DNA of 64,000 nucleotides, from NCBI GenBank assembly GCA_021527695.1, contig JAKFAO010000007.1, forward strand, positions 930,001-994,000. The letters are read 5' to 3'. Positions 22,829 through 35,850 of the stretch are shown here, piece after piece. A program made the translations under genes and the position numbers. The notes beneath the pieces were generated by a model. That model ran no database searches. It had not been told where the DNA came from and saw only the letters and a list, made by a program, of their open reading frames with translations. The DNA is from Naematelia aurantialba. Lineage: Eukaryota; Basidiomycota; Tremellomycetes; Tremellales; Naemateliaceae. The stretch's first letter is position 1. Each line of letters opens with the position of its first letter.

Positions 22829-23438
22829 GTCGGTCGTACCAGCTTCCGAGCAGTCGATGTGTGTTGAGCTAGATGTAGACGCTGATTGTAGATCTGTATG
22901 CTAAATGCTAGATAGGCTGGATATGCCAGATATGCCAGATATGCCAGATATGCCAGATATGCCAGATATGCCGTTTGTACTCGTCGAGATCAAGAGCTCG
23001 CTGTGGATCGTCTGTTTCCACTCGTCGTGTCTCTTTGTGTCTCGTTGCTGCAGTCACACTTGTCCTCGTACTCGCACGCGCACTGACTCGTACCCTCCTG
23101 CACCACTATATATACCCGTGCAGCTGCGAGCCGGATACATTGCAGATACGACAGATGAAGTGCTCGACCCCACGGACTTGGCCGACGAGATAACAGCCAA
23201 AATTCGCGCGAGACCGAAGCCCGAAACAGCCACAGCGAGAGAGAGACAGAACTGTCGACACCTGCCGCAAGTGCGTTCCGGCTCCGCAGCGCTCTGTCCG
23301 ATTCGTCAGGCCACGTCGCCAACAGAGCAGCGAGGGGAGGATGAGGATGCCAGGATGCTCGTCACTTCACCTCATGCGAATACACTACCATGCTAGATGC
23401 TACAATGCTACAAAGCAATACCTCCCTCTGTCTCTCAA
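22829..23438. other. Intergenic region between FAD oxidase start and RAD2 end
   Basis: About 610 bases; contains the 9-bp minisatellite at 22921-22971. Short frames here do not resemble known proteins. Confidence 0.55.
22921..22971. repeat. 9-bp minisatellite (atatgccag)
   Basis: Between five and six exact tandem copies, about 95 bases upstream of the FAD oxidase start codon. Confidence 0.95.
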
Positions 23439-26400
23439 TCACGTCTCTGCACCTGCAGTCTCTGCCTCCGCCTCTGCCTCGGCACCAACCACCTTGCCTC
23501 TACCTCGTCCCCTGCCCCTTCCTCTCCCGGCCGCGGCCCTGCCATTCCCACCTCGCCGACCCCGCCCATTCCGCCCCGCCGAGCCCTCGGTCCCAGCTGA
23601 AGAACCCACGCTCTCCGTCCCCACCTCCGAGGCGACCGAGATACTGTCCACTGTCGACCTGCGCTTCCTCGCTACAGCCTGGCGTTTCCGTTTAACCCCA
23701 GTAGTCGTCTCGCCGTTCTTCTCCTCACCGTGCTTCTCCTCGTCCTTGTCACCGCCATTTCTCTCCTTACTTCGTTTGCCATCGCCAGTCCTCTCGCTGC
23801 CCTTGTCATCGCCATCCTCAACCTTGTCCAGCACCGAGCTGCTCTTCCTCCTCTTTCCCGTTCCGCGACCTTTCGGGTCTTCCTCGTCCAGATCCTGCAT
23901 CATCACATTCCATCCCTCAACCTGCTGCCCTTGGACGCGCGCCTCGGCTTCTCGGAATTGCTTGATAACCGCTAAAAGCCGTTTCGACACATTCGCCGTC
24001 GTCCTCCGACGCGGTGCAAAACTGCCCTGACCCGCTGACAGATCAAAGAACGGATCCAGCGTCGCCTGCTTGTTCAGAGCGCCCACTTTGCCCCGACGCG
24101 CAATGCGCTGTACGATCGGCGTAAGCTCGTCATCCACCTTTGATATCGACCACGACAGCTCTTCGTGTAGATAACTACCTCTCGTCAGCTTCCGGTCGAA
24201 CAGCCGGCGAAGACAAAGCGGACCTTCGCAGTGCTGCGAGCTTGGGGAACCCCCAATGGAACGGTTCTTCCGACTGGTCTGTTTCAGGATAGATGTATGC
24301 CTCCCTCTGCAGCCCAGTCAGTCCGATATCCATGACAAATCCCGTATCACTCACGACAAGCGGGTTTGGCCAATCGGCCGTGAGGTATATCACGTGCGAG
24401 TACCGCTTCTTGAAGCTCTTCCTCCACTTGCTCGACGTGTCTGCTTCGGTATCTTGGCCCCGCTGTACCTTCATCCACCACGCCTTGAAGTTGTCGACGC
24501 CGTTCGGGCCAGGAAAATCAGCCAATAGCTCGAGCGCCACGACCGGCCCGACACCTGGTAGTCCAATCGTATAGTCGCTGCCGAGCAAGTACGCCAACGA
24601 GATGAGTCGTTCCCGCGACAAGCTCAATTCGCGCTCGATATCGGCCAGGAGGAAACATTCCGCGTATTTGGCGTCGTTGAAGATGTTCTTGAAACACTGG
24701 AGGCCGCCAAACAGGAACACATCAGAGTCGTCGGTGATGATCCCATCCACCAGCCCCAGCTCGGCCAACTTGGCACATTGAGCTTCCGCTTCCATCGGAG
24801 CAGTGATATACGGGATCCCGAAATGACGGAGCAAGGTCTGGATCTGCGCCACCATCGCTTGAGTAATCTCGTCCGAATCCCGCATAGCAACCTTGCTCTG
24901 AGAGTTCAAAACTCGGATCTCATCGTCGATCTCTGTTCGAACTTCGTTGAGATCGCGGTTCTTGATCGAGGCGATGAACCTCGCATAATCGTCGGCTTCT
25001 TCCAGCATATCGGCGGGTGCCATATCGACGTCATCGTCCTCGACCTCGGACGGAAGAGATGAGCCTGATCTCTCCGTCTGTAGCGGCGGACGGCCAACTG
25101 CCTGAGGCGAGGGCGACCTGGACCATTCGATAGAGCGTGAGTCATCCAAATCTTCCTCTTCGTCGTCTGATATCGGCCCTGACTGCCGGCGGGAGAAGCT
25201 ACTATCCTCTTCGTCTTCAGTCGACTCGATGGTCTCGGTGGATACTGTGCGTGGTGGTGGATGAACGATTTGCCCCTCTTGACCGATTGATCCAGAAGAT
25301 GAAAGGGCACGCAGCGGTTCGATAGAAGTTCTGACGGCAGGGGACGGTGGCTTTGCGGAACTACGATCTGCTTGGTAGTCTTGAGTGGCAGTGACACGCA
25401 ACAGGGGCTGTGGCAGTGTTTGCTGCGCGGTTGGCTTATTGGGCAGCGCTGCAGCGCTACGACAGGCACCTTCGACGGGCGTCCTATTCTCTACATTGTT
25501 CGAGACCGGTATTGATGGCTTCAGTGCTGGTAGCTTCGCCGCGGGAGCTGCGCCGTGGGCTACCGAGGAAGAGGTTGTTGAGAGAGTTTCAGAGGGTTTT
25601 TGCGAAGAAACAATGTCGGCAGGCTTCTCGTCATCGTCTTCAATGATAATCGGCTCCCGCGATGGCGCTGGTACCGTCGGTGCCTGCACTGGCAACGAGG
25701 GCTGTCGGACTGACGGGACTTCCTGAGGCCCTCGAGGAGACGATTCAACCGTCTGCGCCATCTGTTCCTGGCGCAAGGCAGCGTCGATCGCCTTGAGCGC
25801 ATTTGTCGAAGTGACCTGGTCGCTCAGCCTTGCACGCCTCGGAGGTGGCGCAGCAGACTGCGGTTCGGTGTCGACCTCTATTGATTCAGGCGTATGAACC
25901 TCCGAGAGGAGTTGTGGCGTCGATCGATCGGACGGGACCAGTGAGACCTCTTCGAACGAGTCATCAGAATCATCACTGCCCGCCACTGGAGGTGGGGGTG
26001 GGGGCTTTGCTGTGGACGCTGTTCTGCCTGCGTCTCTTCTGCTCAGCGCGAGTGCACGAGCAAGATCAGCATCGGGCTCTTCCTCGTCCGAACCCAGTTC
26101 TTCCTGCTGAAGCGCAAGGGCCAGCGCCTCATCGTTCGCAGTCGGGACGATTGCTTCCGTATCTTCCTCATCTGGCTCGAAAAGGGGCGCATCCCCAGGC
26201 TGCCGCCTCTTCCCGAACGAAGAGACAGGAAGGTCAAGCGGTGCTCTCGTTGGTTTCTTTGGAGCGTATCGAGCTGCGATAGCTTCCAAGATTTCCTTCC
26301 TCCTGTGTTCTCTGAGGTCGGGATCGACAGGAGTAGGAAGACTTTCGAGAAATCAGCATTCGCTTCAGCTGCGCCGAGAGACTCTCTCTCGTACCCACCT

Positions 26401-27847
26401 CGCTACTTCTTCAACGTCATCGCTCTCGTCATCCGCGTAGTCATTATCACTCTCGCTGTCTTCGTTGTCTGCCTTGTGGTCCGGTTCCAGCTCGATTGGC
26501 TTTTGCTTCGTACCCTCACGGATACCCAAAGCCCAACCACCGCCAGCATCCTCTCCGCGCTTGACCAGTACATACTCCCTGTTTCTCTCTGCGGCAATTC
26601 GCACAGGGATTGTTAAATGTGCCTTTCCCACCATATCCGTCACCGTCAGAAGCTGCTGGGTCAACGCATTCCGCTGCGAGAGGTGCTTGATCTGGGCCAT
26701 AGAGAAATCCAGTGGGGTCGGAGCAGCGCGCAGCATATCCGAGAGCCGTTTGTGTGATTGGGCGCGAGACCGTATACGCAGATCACCGATGATTTCATAC
26801 TGCACTTCGGTGGGCAGTGCGCGAAATTCAGCAGATTCGACATCGATGTCCTCTGGATGCATGCCGTTGATGAATTGCTGCAGCTCTTCCTCTGTTGCCA
26901 GACGGGCATCAGGCTTGTCTTCGGTCGAGACAGTGGGCATGACGGTTTCGGGCAACCGATATGGGTCGTGCTTCTTGAACTTTTTCCGGCGCTCTTCCGC
27001 TGGATCCGGCGGCTCGGCTGGGGGAAGTATCGACTGGCGCGACGAGGATGCTGAGGGGGCTGGAAGGGGAGGAGGTCGAGTATATACTCCAGGCCGTCCT
27101 TCCAGGTCCTCGAGATAGACCGCATTCTCGGCGATTTGTTCGCCTGCCTCGTCGTCATAGTCCACTGCCCCAGAAGACGACGCAGCAGCGTGTCTGGCCT
27201 CTTGACGATCCCTTTGCCTAAATTTCTCAGTGAACCCGTCTGTTGTGTGCTGCCGAGTGAGAGCTCACGCTTGGGCCACCTTGACGGCTTCCCGCCGCAT
27301 TTGCGCCGCAAACAGCTTCTCCGCCATCCTGGCGTGATTCGCAGCCGCTCCTGCCTTGCGCCTCTTCCGCTCTGCCTGGTGTATATCAGCGAAGCTCGCC
27401 TGGATGAGGCTTGCAGCAGGCGGCAGAAGCAAACGCACGATGGTAGCCCGTTTGAGCACAGGTGCCCCTCCATCAAAGACGAACACCGGCTTGATTCCAT
27501 GGAACAGGAGTTTGTTTATCCGTCTAAGAAACCCTATCTCGATGAGCTCTAGCGAAGCAAGATATGCCTGCAGAAAGCCCACCGAGGACATGTGCATTCA
27601 CCAAGACCCGTCCGTCCTTGTCCCTCATCGTCGCTTGAAACTGGTACTGTCAGCGCAAGACATACATGCCGATCCTGAGTGAGCATACCTGGTACAGCCA
27701 GATCGAGCTGTCAATTGCAAGACGCTTCCCTTCCATGCTTTCTATTCTGGACGGGGTTAGACAGCGCCCCCAGTTGAACGTCTGAATGACCTACTGTACA
27801 GGTCGCGAGACCGGATTGAGCAGTGACCATAGCCCTTTTACACCCAT
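23439..27847 (-). CDS. RAD2: Rad2/XPG structure-specific endonuclease
   Basis: Makes the 3' incision in nucleotide excision repair. Start [10 protein letters not shown] at 27847 (exons 27795-27847 and 27689-27746), then [16 protein letters not shown] and [18 protein letters not shown] complete the N-nuclease domain with its metal-binding Asp residues. A long spacer follows, including a TFIIH-type acidic region and two ubiquitin-interacting motifs ([29 protein letters not shown]). The I-nuclease domain has [35 protein letters not shown] and helix-hairpin-helix [17 protein letters not shown]. After the 24175-24223 intron comes [20 protein letters not shown], then a PIP box (QATLDPFF) and a basic [11 protein letters not shown] tail ending in Ala/Glu repeats. 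About 1,250 residues. Head to head with DAD2. Confidence 0.93.
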
Positions 27848-28125
27848 ATCGCAGCGGCTCGAGGTAGTCGCTGACTATCAAAGAGGCAGAGCGAGACCTT
27901 TCCGAGGGAGACGTCGACGTGCCTCCCCGTGCTGATACTTTTATACAAGACCCATGTGAATTATTAGAATACAATGCAGAAGAGACCGACCTGCAGTTCA
28001 GTCAGACGACGTCGAAGAAAGATGACGGTGGCGACACGGAGATCACCTTGATGCCCGTCTGTCTTCGTCGACGCGTTCAGACGCGTACAGAGTCTGTCCA
28101 AGCTGTCCATCCAGTCGCAACAACC

Positions 28126-28663
28126 ATGTCGCGGTCCTCGTCGCTCCCGTCACAGCCGAAACAGTCGCTGAATCCACAAGCGCTGCCGCCGAGCTTGCAG
28201 ATACTGTTGCAGAAGCAACAAGAACATGCGGGGCTGCAAGCGCTGAAGGAGTCTTCGTCGGAGCTGTTGCTGCGTGTAGAGAAGCTTGCGGAGATGAGCA
28301 ACGTCATGGCAGATGGCGGGGAAGGTCGGTAGCTCCCCTTTGTTTATATGATACCCGCCTTCCTGTGCCATATGTTGTGGCAGGGTGGAGAGGGAAGAAC
28401 AAAGGCTGATGGGAGCAGCTGTTGGGGCAGTCCTGAAGAACTGGCCACATGTGTTCTCGGTGTTGAATCTGTTCGGTATGTCTGCGTTTTCTATGCACCC
28501 ACCGACGAACGCGAAGTACGTGGCTGATCTCAGTGTAGATAAACCTGCATCGCCACCTACATCACCATCTAGAACTGGAGAGAGGATAGACGACGAGCCG
28601 CCAGAACCTCTTCCACAACTAGTCCGGCTGCCGTACGGCGGGTCGACCAACGTCGGCCATTAG
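28126..28663 (+). CDS. DAD2: DASH complex subunit Dad2
   Basis: Component of the microtubule-coupling DASH/Dam1 ring at kinetochores, found only in fungi. Exons 28126-28324 and 28419-28663 give 147 residues. The conserved helix runs LQILLQKQQEHAGLQALKES through LLLRVEKLAEMSNVMADGGE and continues after the intron with AVGAVLKNWPHVFSVLNLF, the family's diagnostic AVA.VL.NW..V block. N-terminal Ser/Pro/Gln residues and a C-terminal tail rich in Pro/Ser/Thr are outside the core. The frame is open upstream of the ATG, but nothing there resembles Dad2. It shares under 280 bases with the divergent RAD2 start. Confidence 0.92.
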
Positions 28664-29096
28664 ATGGCCCGCTCCGCTCTACTCGATAGAGGCGCAGCGT
28701 GGTGAGGCAGTGTATAGATATGCCTGCAGTGTATGTACCATACGGTGGGCTGCGACACCCGGATCTGAGACGCCGTTGAGCGTGTCGAGGGCCGTTTCAC
28801 AGGACACTATCCTTTATAGCTGTATCCTGCATCCTGTATCTCACGTCCTTTGACATGTCTGGCGCTGCATGGCAGTCGCTGGGCACGACTGTGGATTAAG
28901 TTGAGCTGCAGAGCACTTGTCATAAGACCTGGCGCATTGATATTCATCTGGATATACGTAATATCTGCTCGTCACCTCGCCGACCAGTCGAACCTGCAGG
29001 AGTAGGAAGCAGGACGACTGCTCGAAGCGGCTCAGCGGACCACGGCCGCCGACCTGTCCGCCACTTGTAAACGTCGAGACGTCGAGCGTACAGACA
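28664..29096. other. Intergenic, no feature seen
   Basis: About 430 bases between DAD2 and the next plus-strand gene. It has a short ctgtatcctgcatcctgtatc repeat near 28818-28840; otherwise unremarkable. Confidence 0.5.
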
Positions 29097-29674
29097 ATGG
29101 CACATTTCTTCTTCGCCCCGATTCTCCTCTGTCGACTTGCATCTGCCTTTGCCGTCCCTCTCCCCTCTACTACCACAATCGGCGAGAGGGACGACACGAC
29201 ATCGGGATACGTCGACAAGGCCAAGCAGCTGTATCAGACCAATCCCGGTGCGGTCGTAGGGATCGCCCGTACGTGATCCTCAACGTTTACTCATCTGAGG
29301 TGTCATCCACTCACCAGACATGGCTCTGATGACTCTTCCCACTCTCGCGGCTTCTCCCATGTGCCTCCCATAAAATCGACAGTGACTAATGAGCCTTAGT
29401 GGGGTGCGCTGCGTTAGTGGGATTGCTCCTTTACTACTGGTGGCGAAGACGGAGAAGGCGCCGAGCGGCAGCGCAAGACCAGATGGCCCAGGCGCAAAGG
29501 GCGGACCAGACTCAGGCGGTTGTAGAGGAACAGCTTTACCAGCACAAAGCGCGACACCAGCAACAGCTCTTAAATCTGCTCGTGAACGGGGGCATCGATC
29601 AAGACTCGAAGCTAGGCATCGCGACTAGGATCGGGATGGAGCAGTATGGCAAGTATGCAGCCACACATAGATAG
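29097..29674 (+). CDS. Small predicted single-pass membrane protein
   Basis: Unrecognised. Exons 29097-29268 and 29400-29674 join in frame (donor GTACGT, acceptor ccttag with an actaat branch site) and give about 148 residues. The N-terminus MAHFFFAPILLCRLASAFAV looks like a signal peptide. About 35 polar residues follow, with DKAKQLYQTNPGAVVGIA. The splice junction then builds one membrane helix (IALGCAALVGLLLYYWW), followed by seven arginines as a stop-transfer signal, and a Gln/Ala/His-rich cytoplasmic tail with LLNLLVNGGIDQDSKLGIATRIG. Topology is type I by the positive-inside rule. Function unknown. Confidence 0.65.
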
Positions 29675-29856
29675 CGGGGACCGCGAGGGGGGAAGAGCCC
29701 GAGGGTTGGAACGTTGCGAGGCTGGGAGGCTAGGAGGCTAGGAGGCTGGGAGGCGGGAACGTTGCGAGGGCGGGAGGCTGGGAGGCTTCATGGGATGACA
29801 TTATGGATATCGTTGAAATGTACAGTAGCGAGGTCGTCCGTTCTCCTCCTCTAGAT

Positions 29857-31775
29857 CTATGCAGTAGTCGACTGCCCATTCGTCCGTGCCGATGCCTTGT
29901 CGCCTGATGGCGGTGTCGCTGGTGCTGAATCCGCCTTGGACTGCGAATAACCCCATCCCCAGCCCTTCTTCTCTTTCTCCTTCTCCTTCTCCTTCTCGGC
30001 CGTCTTCTTCTTGTTCCCAGCATTCATTACAAGTCTAAACGCAGACAACCTGTCAGCGACAACAAAGCAACAAAAATCCAGGGATAAAGATGGACGCACC
30101 GCTCGAGCTCTCTCCGTTCCTCGTCAGATTCGTCCGCCTCGACACTCTTGAAGATGCCACCAATCGTGAGTATCGCTTTGGCCCGTTTCAGAGCCGTGTC
30201 CTTGGAAATTCCAGGCTCATACAGCACTGCTTCCACCACTGCGCCGACAACCTACGCCCGTCAACACACACCGGAGACATGACCGAGCAGAGCTCACATT
30301 GATCACTTCCCAACGCGTCGCTTTCCACGTCGTCAACAGCATTTTGCTCGAGACTTCTTGCGCCAAAGCCTCAATCTCCTCCGGCGTTGCATCCCCTTTC
30401 TGCTCCAATCGCTCCATCTCCGCCATCGCGGACTGGACACCAATGCTATCCGGGACCTCAGTCTGGATACCTCCTGGAGGTCATAAGGGAACCACAAAAC
30501 TCACGCGGAACCTAGCAACCCCCAGCCCTCCTTGACCATTCCGCCCTTCTCCTTTAGCCGACCCAGAAAACCACCGCCCAAGAACTTCTTGCTCTTGACA
30601 AAGTTGCCAGCCTTTGTTATGTACACTCCGGATATGGTATGCAACAACTCAATCCCGAACGACTCGAGCTTGAGATCCTCGGCCTCTGTGCGAATCCGCG
30701 CTTCGAATGCTTTCGTCTCCGGATCGTTGATGTCCCCTGGATGCTTGGCTTCAACAAATGGTCGTATACGCTGCAGAAGCTTTTGTTGCAGTTCCTTGAC
30801 TCTGTACATGGTGAGCTGTAAGGTACCAGGTGCCAGGGACTGGATGACAAACCTCGCCTGTTTCTGCTCGTCTTGCTTCTTTTCCAACAACTCCAGCTGG
30901 GCTTTTTGCTCTGGAGTCAACTTGGGCTTCCCCTTCTTGTCCTTTCCGGGCGTCGTTGAGCCTTCTTTCTTGCTGAGATCAGACGTACTAGACGACGACT
31001 GTGCGCTGAACGAAGAATGATGAGCCAGGGACGTGTGGCTCGGTCCGGTACTTGTAGCAGTGGCCCCGGGGGCCGGCGCTGCGGTGGATGCTGGAGTCGC
31101 AGTCGGAATATCAGCCGTCGCAGTGGCAGCAGCAACACCCTCGGGCGTCGGTGTGGTGCCTGGAGCGTGCTCTGCGCCTGCTTGCTCCGCAGCCTCCATC
31201 TCTGCCCGCTCCTCTGGAGTCATCACCACGTCCATTGTCGATGTGAAATCCTTGACAAGCGAAATCTCCCCGATGTAGTCGTAGAACGCTTCTGCGCAGA
31301 GGTCAGAATATTGGATGCGCAAAGGACGCACCTCCTCCGAACATCTTTGAGAAGATTTCTTGGGGGTCAATCTGGGCGTCTTCCGCAGTCTTGTCCATGC
31401 CTGCCTTGCCGACTTTGTCGTAAAACGCCCTCTTGTCTGGATCAGATAGGACCTGATATGCCTCGCTGCTACGCATCAGTGAATATCTCGGTGAGACGTC
31501 GCCAAGACTCGCCTGATCTCCTTGAACATCTCCTCTGCCTCGGGCGAGGTGTTCTTGTCGGGATGCCACTGCATAGCATCAGCTTGCACGTGCCTGCCGG
31601 GCATCGTCAATATCGATCACGCACTTTGATCGCTTGCTTCCTGTAGGATTTCTTCAGTCTGCAACGCGTCAGCTACATGTCCAAGGAGGGCTTTCGCAAC
31701 GCACTCGATGTCCGAAGCCTCGGGCGTCACGCCGAGGATATCATATAGCTCGGTATCCTTGACTTTCTTGGACAT
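29857..31775 (-). CDS. Caj1/Djp1-type J-domain co-chaperone
   Basis: Hsp40 of the Caj1/Djp1 type (J domain plus DnaJ-X domain), which in yeast assists protein import into organelles. J domain: KDTELYDILGVTPEASDIE, KKSYRKQAIKWHPDKN with the HPD motif, EMFKEISEAYQVLSDPDKRAFY. A Gly/Asp linker leads to EAFYDYIGEISLVKDFTSTMD and a long Ala/Pro/Thr/Ser disordered insert. The DnaJ-X region has ARFVIQSLAPGTLQLTMYRV, LQQKLLQRIRPFVEAKHPGD, FGIELLHTISGVYITKA, KMLLTTWKATRWEVI and VLYEPGISKDTALKRAKAI. The C-terminus is Lys/Glu-rich (KEKEKEKEKKGWGWGY). One intron (31466-31512) begins with GC. Divergent from the SMG6-like gene. Confidence 0.9.
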
Positions 31776-32241
31776 GGCGACTGGGGCGGCGATGAGAGGC
31801 GTTGCAACAGGTGTACTAACGCTACTGAGCTGCTCGCTGTGAGCTGACCGTTGCGCGATGAACGTGTAGACACGTACAAAACACGCACATCACTTGCCGA
31901 GCGGCGACGAAGCTCTCAGTTTCCAGTCACGTGACTCTTTTGTTGTTGCTGCGGAACGAAAGCTTGGCCGCCCAGACCAACGGGGGGCATCATTTGATTT
32001 TTCAACCGCGCAGTCTGCTACTGTCCCAGTCCCAAACAACACTTGAATCTCAACTGGCAGCTGGGTAGCCTTGCGTGTGTCGAGCTGCAGGGGACAAAGC
32101 AGCCGAGGGGACCACTCGCCTACACCCAACAACTCTTTCTCGCAGGCGATCACTCAGCGATCACCCAGCGATCAACCGGCGACCAACCGGCGACCATCTC
32201 GCGCAATCTAGCAATGGACTCATGACCTGTGCATCGCTCCT
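31776..32241. other. Divergent promoter between the J-protein and SMG6-like genes
   Basis: About 465 bases. Contains short direct repeats (gcgatcac, cggcgaccaac) at 32145-32200; no gene. Confidence 0.5.
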
Positions 32242-35200
32242 ATGGACGCCGCGCCTGTATCTGGCCCATCGCGGCCGCGACGCACAGATGCCCCTGATCT
32301 GGCGGACCGAATAATCAGTTTGCAACGGAAGAATGCGTCTCAGCCTGGCGCTGGCCCTTCCCGGTAAGTCCATTGGCGATGCGCTTTTAAACGAGTTGAG
32401 GAAGAGCAAGTACTGATAGTCTGGTTTCAGCAGACCACAGGCACGTAGAACAGAGAAGGACGAGTTCAGTCGGGGCGGCGATGGCCCAGTCGTCCCGCGG
32501 GCACTGTATGACCCGAGCGATGGTAGCCGGGCGCATCCGCATCATGCGGACAGGTCTTCCCAGCGTACACTGTTCGACCCCACTCGGCCGACTGCCCCGG
32601 TCGTCCCGCGCCTCACGGTCTCGCCTCAACCTTTGACGCCGCCATTACCGCGCTCAAACGCGAACGGCTCGCCACGACAGGATCCAGAAGACCGACAGCG
32701 CCTGCAGTGGCAAGAACATCCTCGGCGTCCTGAAGCACCAGGGAAGAAGCTCTTCAATCCTGATATTCACGATCCCCTGCGTTTCCACCCGCGGACTACC
32801 ATTGCCCCGCCGCGAGACTCTACATCCGCTTCGTCTCGGCTTACCTTGAGGCGGCCCCTTGTGAATGGGCGCACGCCGGAGGAAGAGGCGGATCGCGAGC
32901 GAGAACGGCGGAAGCGGCGAGAAGGGAGTGAGAGGGGCAGCGTGTTGAGCAAGAAGAAAGGGTCAGATGCGCGGAGCAAGGAAAGCCGTAGTAGCGAGGG
33001 CAGTGAGAGTCTGAAAGACCGCGAGAGAGGAAAGGGGAATGGGTAAGCAACACGAGCATTGGTAACAAGGATCAACTGACGGGGGCAGGGATAACGGTGC
33101 GAAGGCGATATTGAAAGACCTTCACAACAAGATCCGGGCACTGGAGCAGGACCTGACAGAGATTCACCGGCAGATGGCTCAAGATCCAGCTGCCGGCATC
33201 TCTGTTCTTCTCGACCGGCCGATCGACCCGTTTTCGCGCGAGATTCGCACCGTTGCCGAGGACACGGGAAGGTGGATGGGCCTCATTATGAGACACAAAG
33301 AGTCTGTCATCAGCTTTGTCTCCCTAACGTGGGTCCGGCTGATATCACGTAGGCTGGCAGACCTGCACCACGAGTTCCTCGAACGGGTGTTCGACCCGCT
33401 CGTACCCGCCACCTTCCAACAGCTGGCCGTGCGGTACAACATCGCCTCTCGGTTGTGGCAGACTGGCTTCCACCTGATCCTCGAACGCCTTCGACACGCA
33501 TGGATGAACCATCAGCCTGCCGCGCTCGACCTTCTCACTGACTTGGTCTATGACGCGTACAAGTTTTACACCGAGCTGCTCGAAGACCAGTCGTTGATCA
33601 ACTTTCGCACCGCGTGGATCGAGGCGCTTGGCGATCTAGCGAGATACAGGATGGCGATTGCCAGTCGCCTCGCAGCCGAGACCAAACCTCGTCCTGTCGC
33701 GCCTGTGCTTGGCAAGAATGACGACGAGCACGAACCGTTCTCCAGCGGAGCAAGTATCGGCGCCGAGGTGGCGGAAAGTTGGGACGTAGAGGACAAGGAG
33801 ACGTGGAGGACGACAGCCAGGGACTGGTACAGTATGGGAATTACGGAAAAGCCCGGCGAGGGCAGGCTGCACCACCACCTTGCTTTGTTGTCCCAGGATG
33901 TCCCTGGTCTGGAAGCGACAGCTCTGCATCATTTCACCAAAAGGTACGTTATCCGTCCATCACCCGAGCTGACAACGTAGCCTTGTGGTCACTCATCAAT
34001 TTGAAACTTCTCGCGAATCCATTCTACCGTTGTTCAACTCGGCGCTGCAGTCGCAACGATCGCTACCTGAGGCTACCGCTATGGATCTCTTTGTCCGCCT
34101 CCACGGAATGCTCTTTACGAGAATCTCACTCGATAATCTCCCTGCCGTCATGTCCCGCTTCATGGAGCGGCTCGAGGAGGATGCGTCGCTGGACGGTGTG
34201 AGCCGCAAGGCAACGATCACGCAGGTGGCCTGGATGCTTATGGCTAACGTCAACTTGGCCGCTATACTGCAGTACGGCACTGCGACGGGAGTTGTGCGGC
34301 GGGCGCTTGCGCAGGAGGGTCAGGAACGGCGACGGATGCAAGCTGTGGCAAGCGAGGAGGATGGCGATGGCGAGAACGAAGGTGAAGCGCTTGAGCCGGC
34401 AGCGCCTGTGGTAGAGGAGGGGGAAGTGCCGCCGCCGTCAACTAACGATGTGCCCATCACACCGACCTACACCTACGCTTTGCAGCTCGCTTTCGAGGTG
34501 TTCCGCTTCACACTTGGCCACCCGAATCGACTGCAAGGACTCTATTCGGTGCTCAACCCGTACCTCACGCTGTTTTGCACCTTCCTGTCAACAATGTTCC
34601 GCCAGCCCCACGTTGGCAACCTGTTCATTTCTTCTGTCCCTTGGGTGGAGCTGGTGGATTTCATCAATGCGGCCAATCTGGACATTCGAGAGGAGACACG
34701 CCTAGCATTTGGCCCGCCGCTCCCCGAGGACTGGACGGTGCGAGGTATGGAGTGGGTAGGGCGCCGGACCTACGAGCGAGGGTTCTGGAAAGCCAAAGGC
34801 TCTGCGCGCAGCTCAGGCGCTCTCGCGCAGCCGAGGGTCGGGGAGAGATTCCAGTCCGAGATGGACGTCCTGCTTGCCAACTTTGACTCGTCGATCGACA
34901 TCTCCGAGGGAGTGGTCGACGAAGTGGACGGGACGGATCTGACGGATGGACCTGTTGCTGTCAACCAGCGGCGATGGCGCCGCGTGACGTGGGCGGCTGG
35001 CGTGCTCGTCAAGCATGTGGACGGACTTTGTCTAGAGCAAGACGGCAAGATCACCATCGAAGGTCCGTTGCAGGCCCGGCTGCTGGAAATTGCAGATGCC
35101 AAGAAAGCGGAGGCAGAGCAGCTCGAGCAGTCGCAGCGGCGGGCCAAGGCGGTACTGCCGGTACAAGACGAGGACGAGGACGTGGTGGAATCGGACGGCG

Positions 35201-35850
35201 AGGGCGAGGACGAGGCCGACGATCCTGACCTCGCTGTTCTGCGAGAACGACAGCGCTACTTGCGATCTCTGTTGAATGCGCCTTTGAGCAAGCCCAAATC
35301 AGCGACGCGAGCGCGACCGTCGCGCAAGGCACTGCACGTCGTTCCGGGCTACACCATGCTGGTGTTCGACACCAACGTCCTCCTCAGTGCGCTCTCGCTC
35401 TTCTCCAGGGTCGTAGAAGGCGGGCAATGGAGCGTCGTCGTCCCTCTCCCCGTGGTGACCGAGCTCGACGGGCTATCAAAGTCGGCAGCGCCGCTCGGAG
35501 CAGCCGCCCAAAGCGCGATCACCTACCTCGAGTCTCGGATCCGCACGCACTCGCTGTGCCTCAAGATCCAGACCTCGAGGGGCAACTACCTCTCGGACCT
35601 GCTCATCCGCACAGAGAACCATGATAATCGCACATCAAAGACGATGGACGACCTCATTTTGGGCATAGCGTCGTTCCAGGCAGAACACTTTGTCGACCGC
35701 TCGGCGCTGCTGGGCGCGGCGGGCGGCGGGCCCAACGCGACAAAGGTGCTGCTCGTCACGTTTGATCGGAACTTGAGGTTGAAGGCGAGGAGCGTAGGCG
35801 TCGATGCCGCGGACGAGAAGGAGATGGCTGCGATTCTGGGTAAAGGGTGA
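32242..35850 (+). CDS. Est1/SMG6-type protein with C-terminal PIN nuclease
   Basis: Resembles SMG6/EST1A, which cuts mRNAs in nonsense-mediated decay; Est1 relatives also bind telomerase. Exons 32242-32363, 32431-33042, 33089-33943 and 33981-35850 total 1,152 codons plus stop. The N-terminal 240 residues are disordered and basic. The 14-3-3/TPR-like Est1 region includes NIASRLWQTGFHLILERL, DWYSMGITEKPGEGRLHHHL and GHPNRLQGLYSVLNPYL. The PIN domain starts at about residue 986 with MLVFDTNVLLSALSL, then VVVPLPVVTELDGLSKS, SRGNYLSDLLIRTE, KTMDDLILG and VTFDRNLRLKARSVGV; all three catalytic Asp positions (FDTN, MDDL, FDRN) are present. An intron inside 33270-33360 cannot be excluded. Confidence 0.9.

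Noticed and set aside
23439..23530. Separate gene for the Arg/Gly/Ala/Glu-rich sequence
   Set aside because: It is continuous with the RAD2 frame and forms its C-terminal tail.
24175..24223. Apparent frameshift near the RAD2 C-terminus
   Set aside because: A 49-base intron (GTCCGC donor, AGCTGACGAG branch, GGTAG acceptor) joins LAALR to YLHEELSW in frame.
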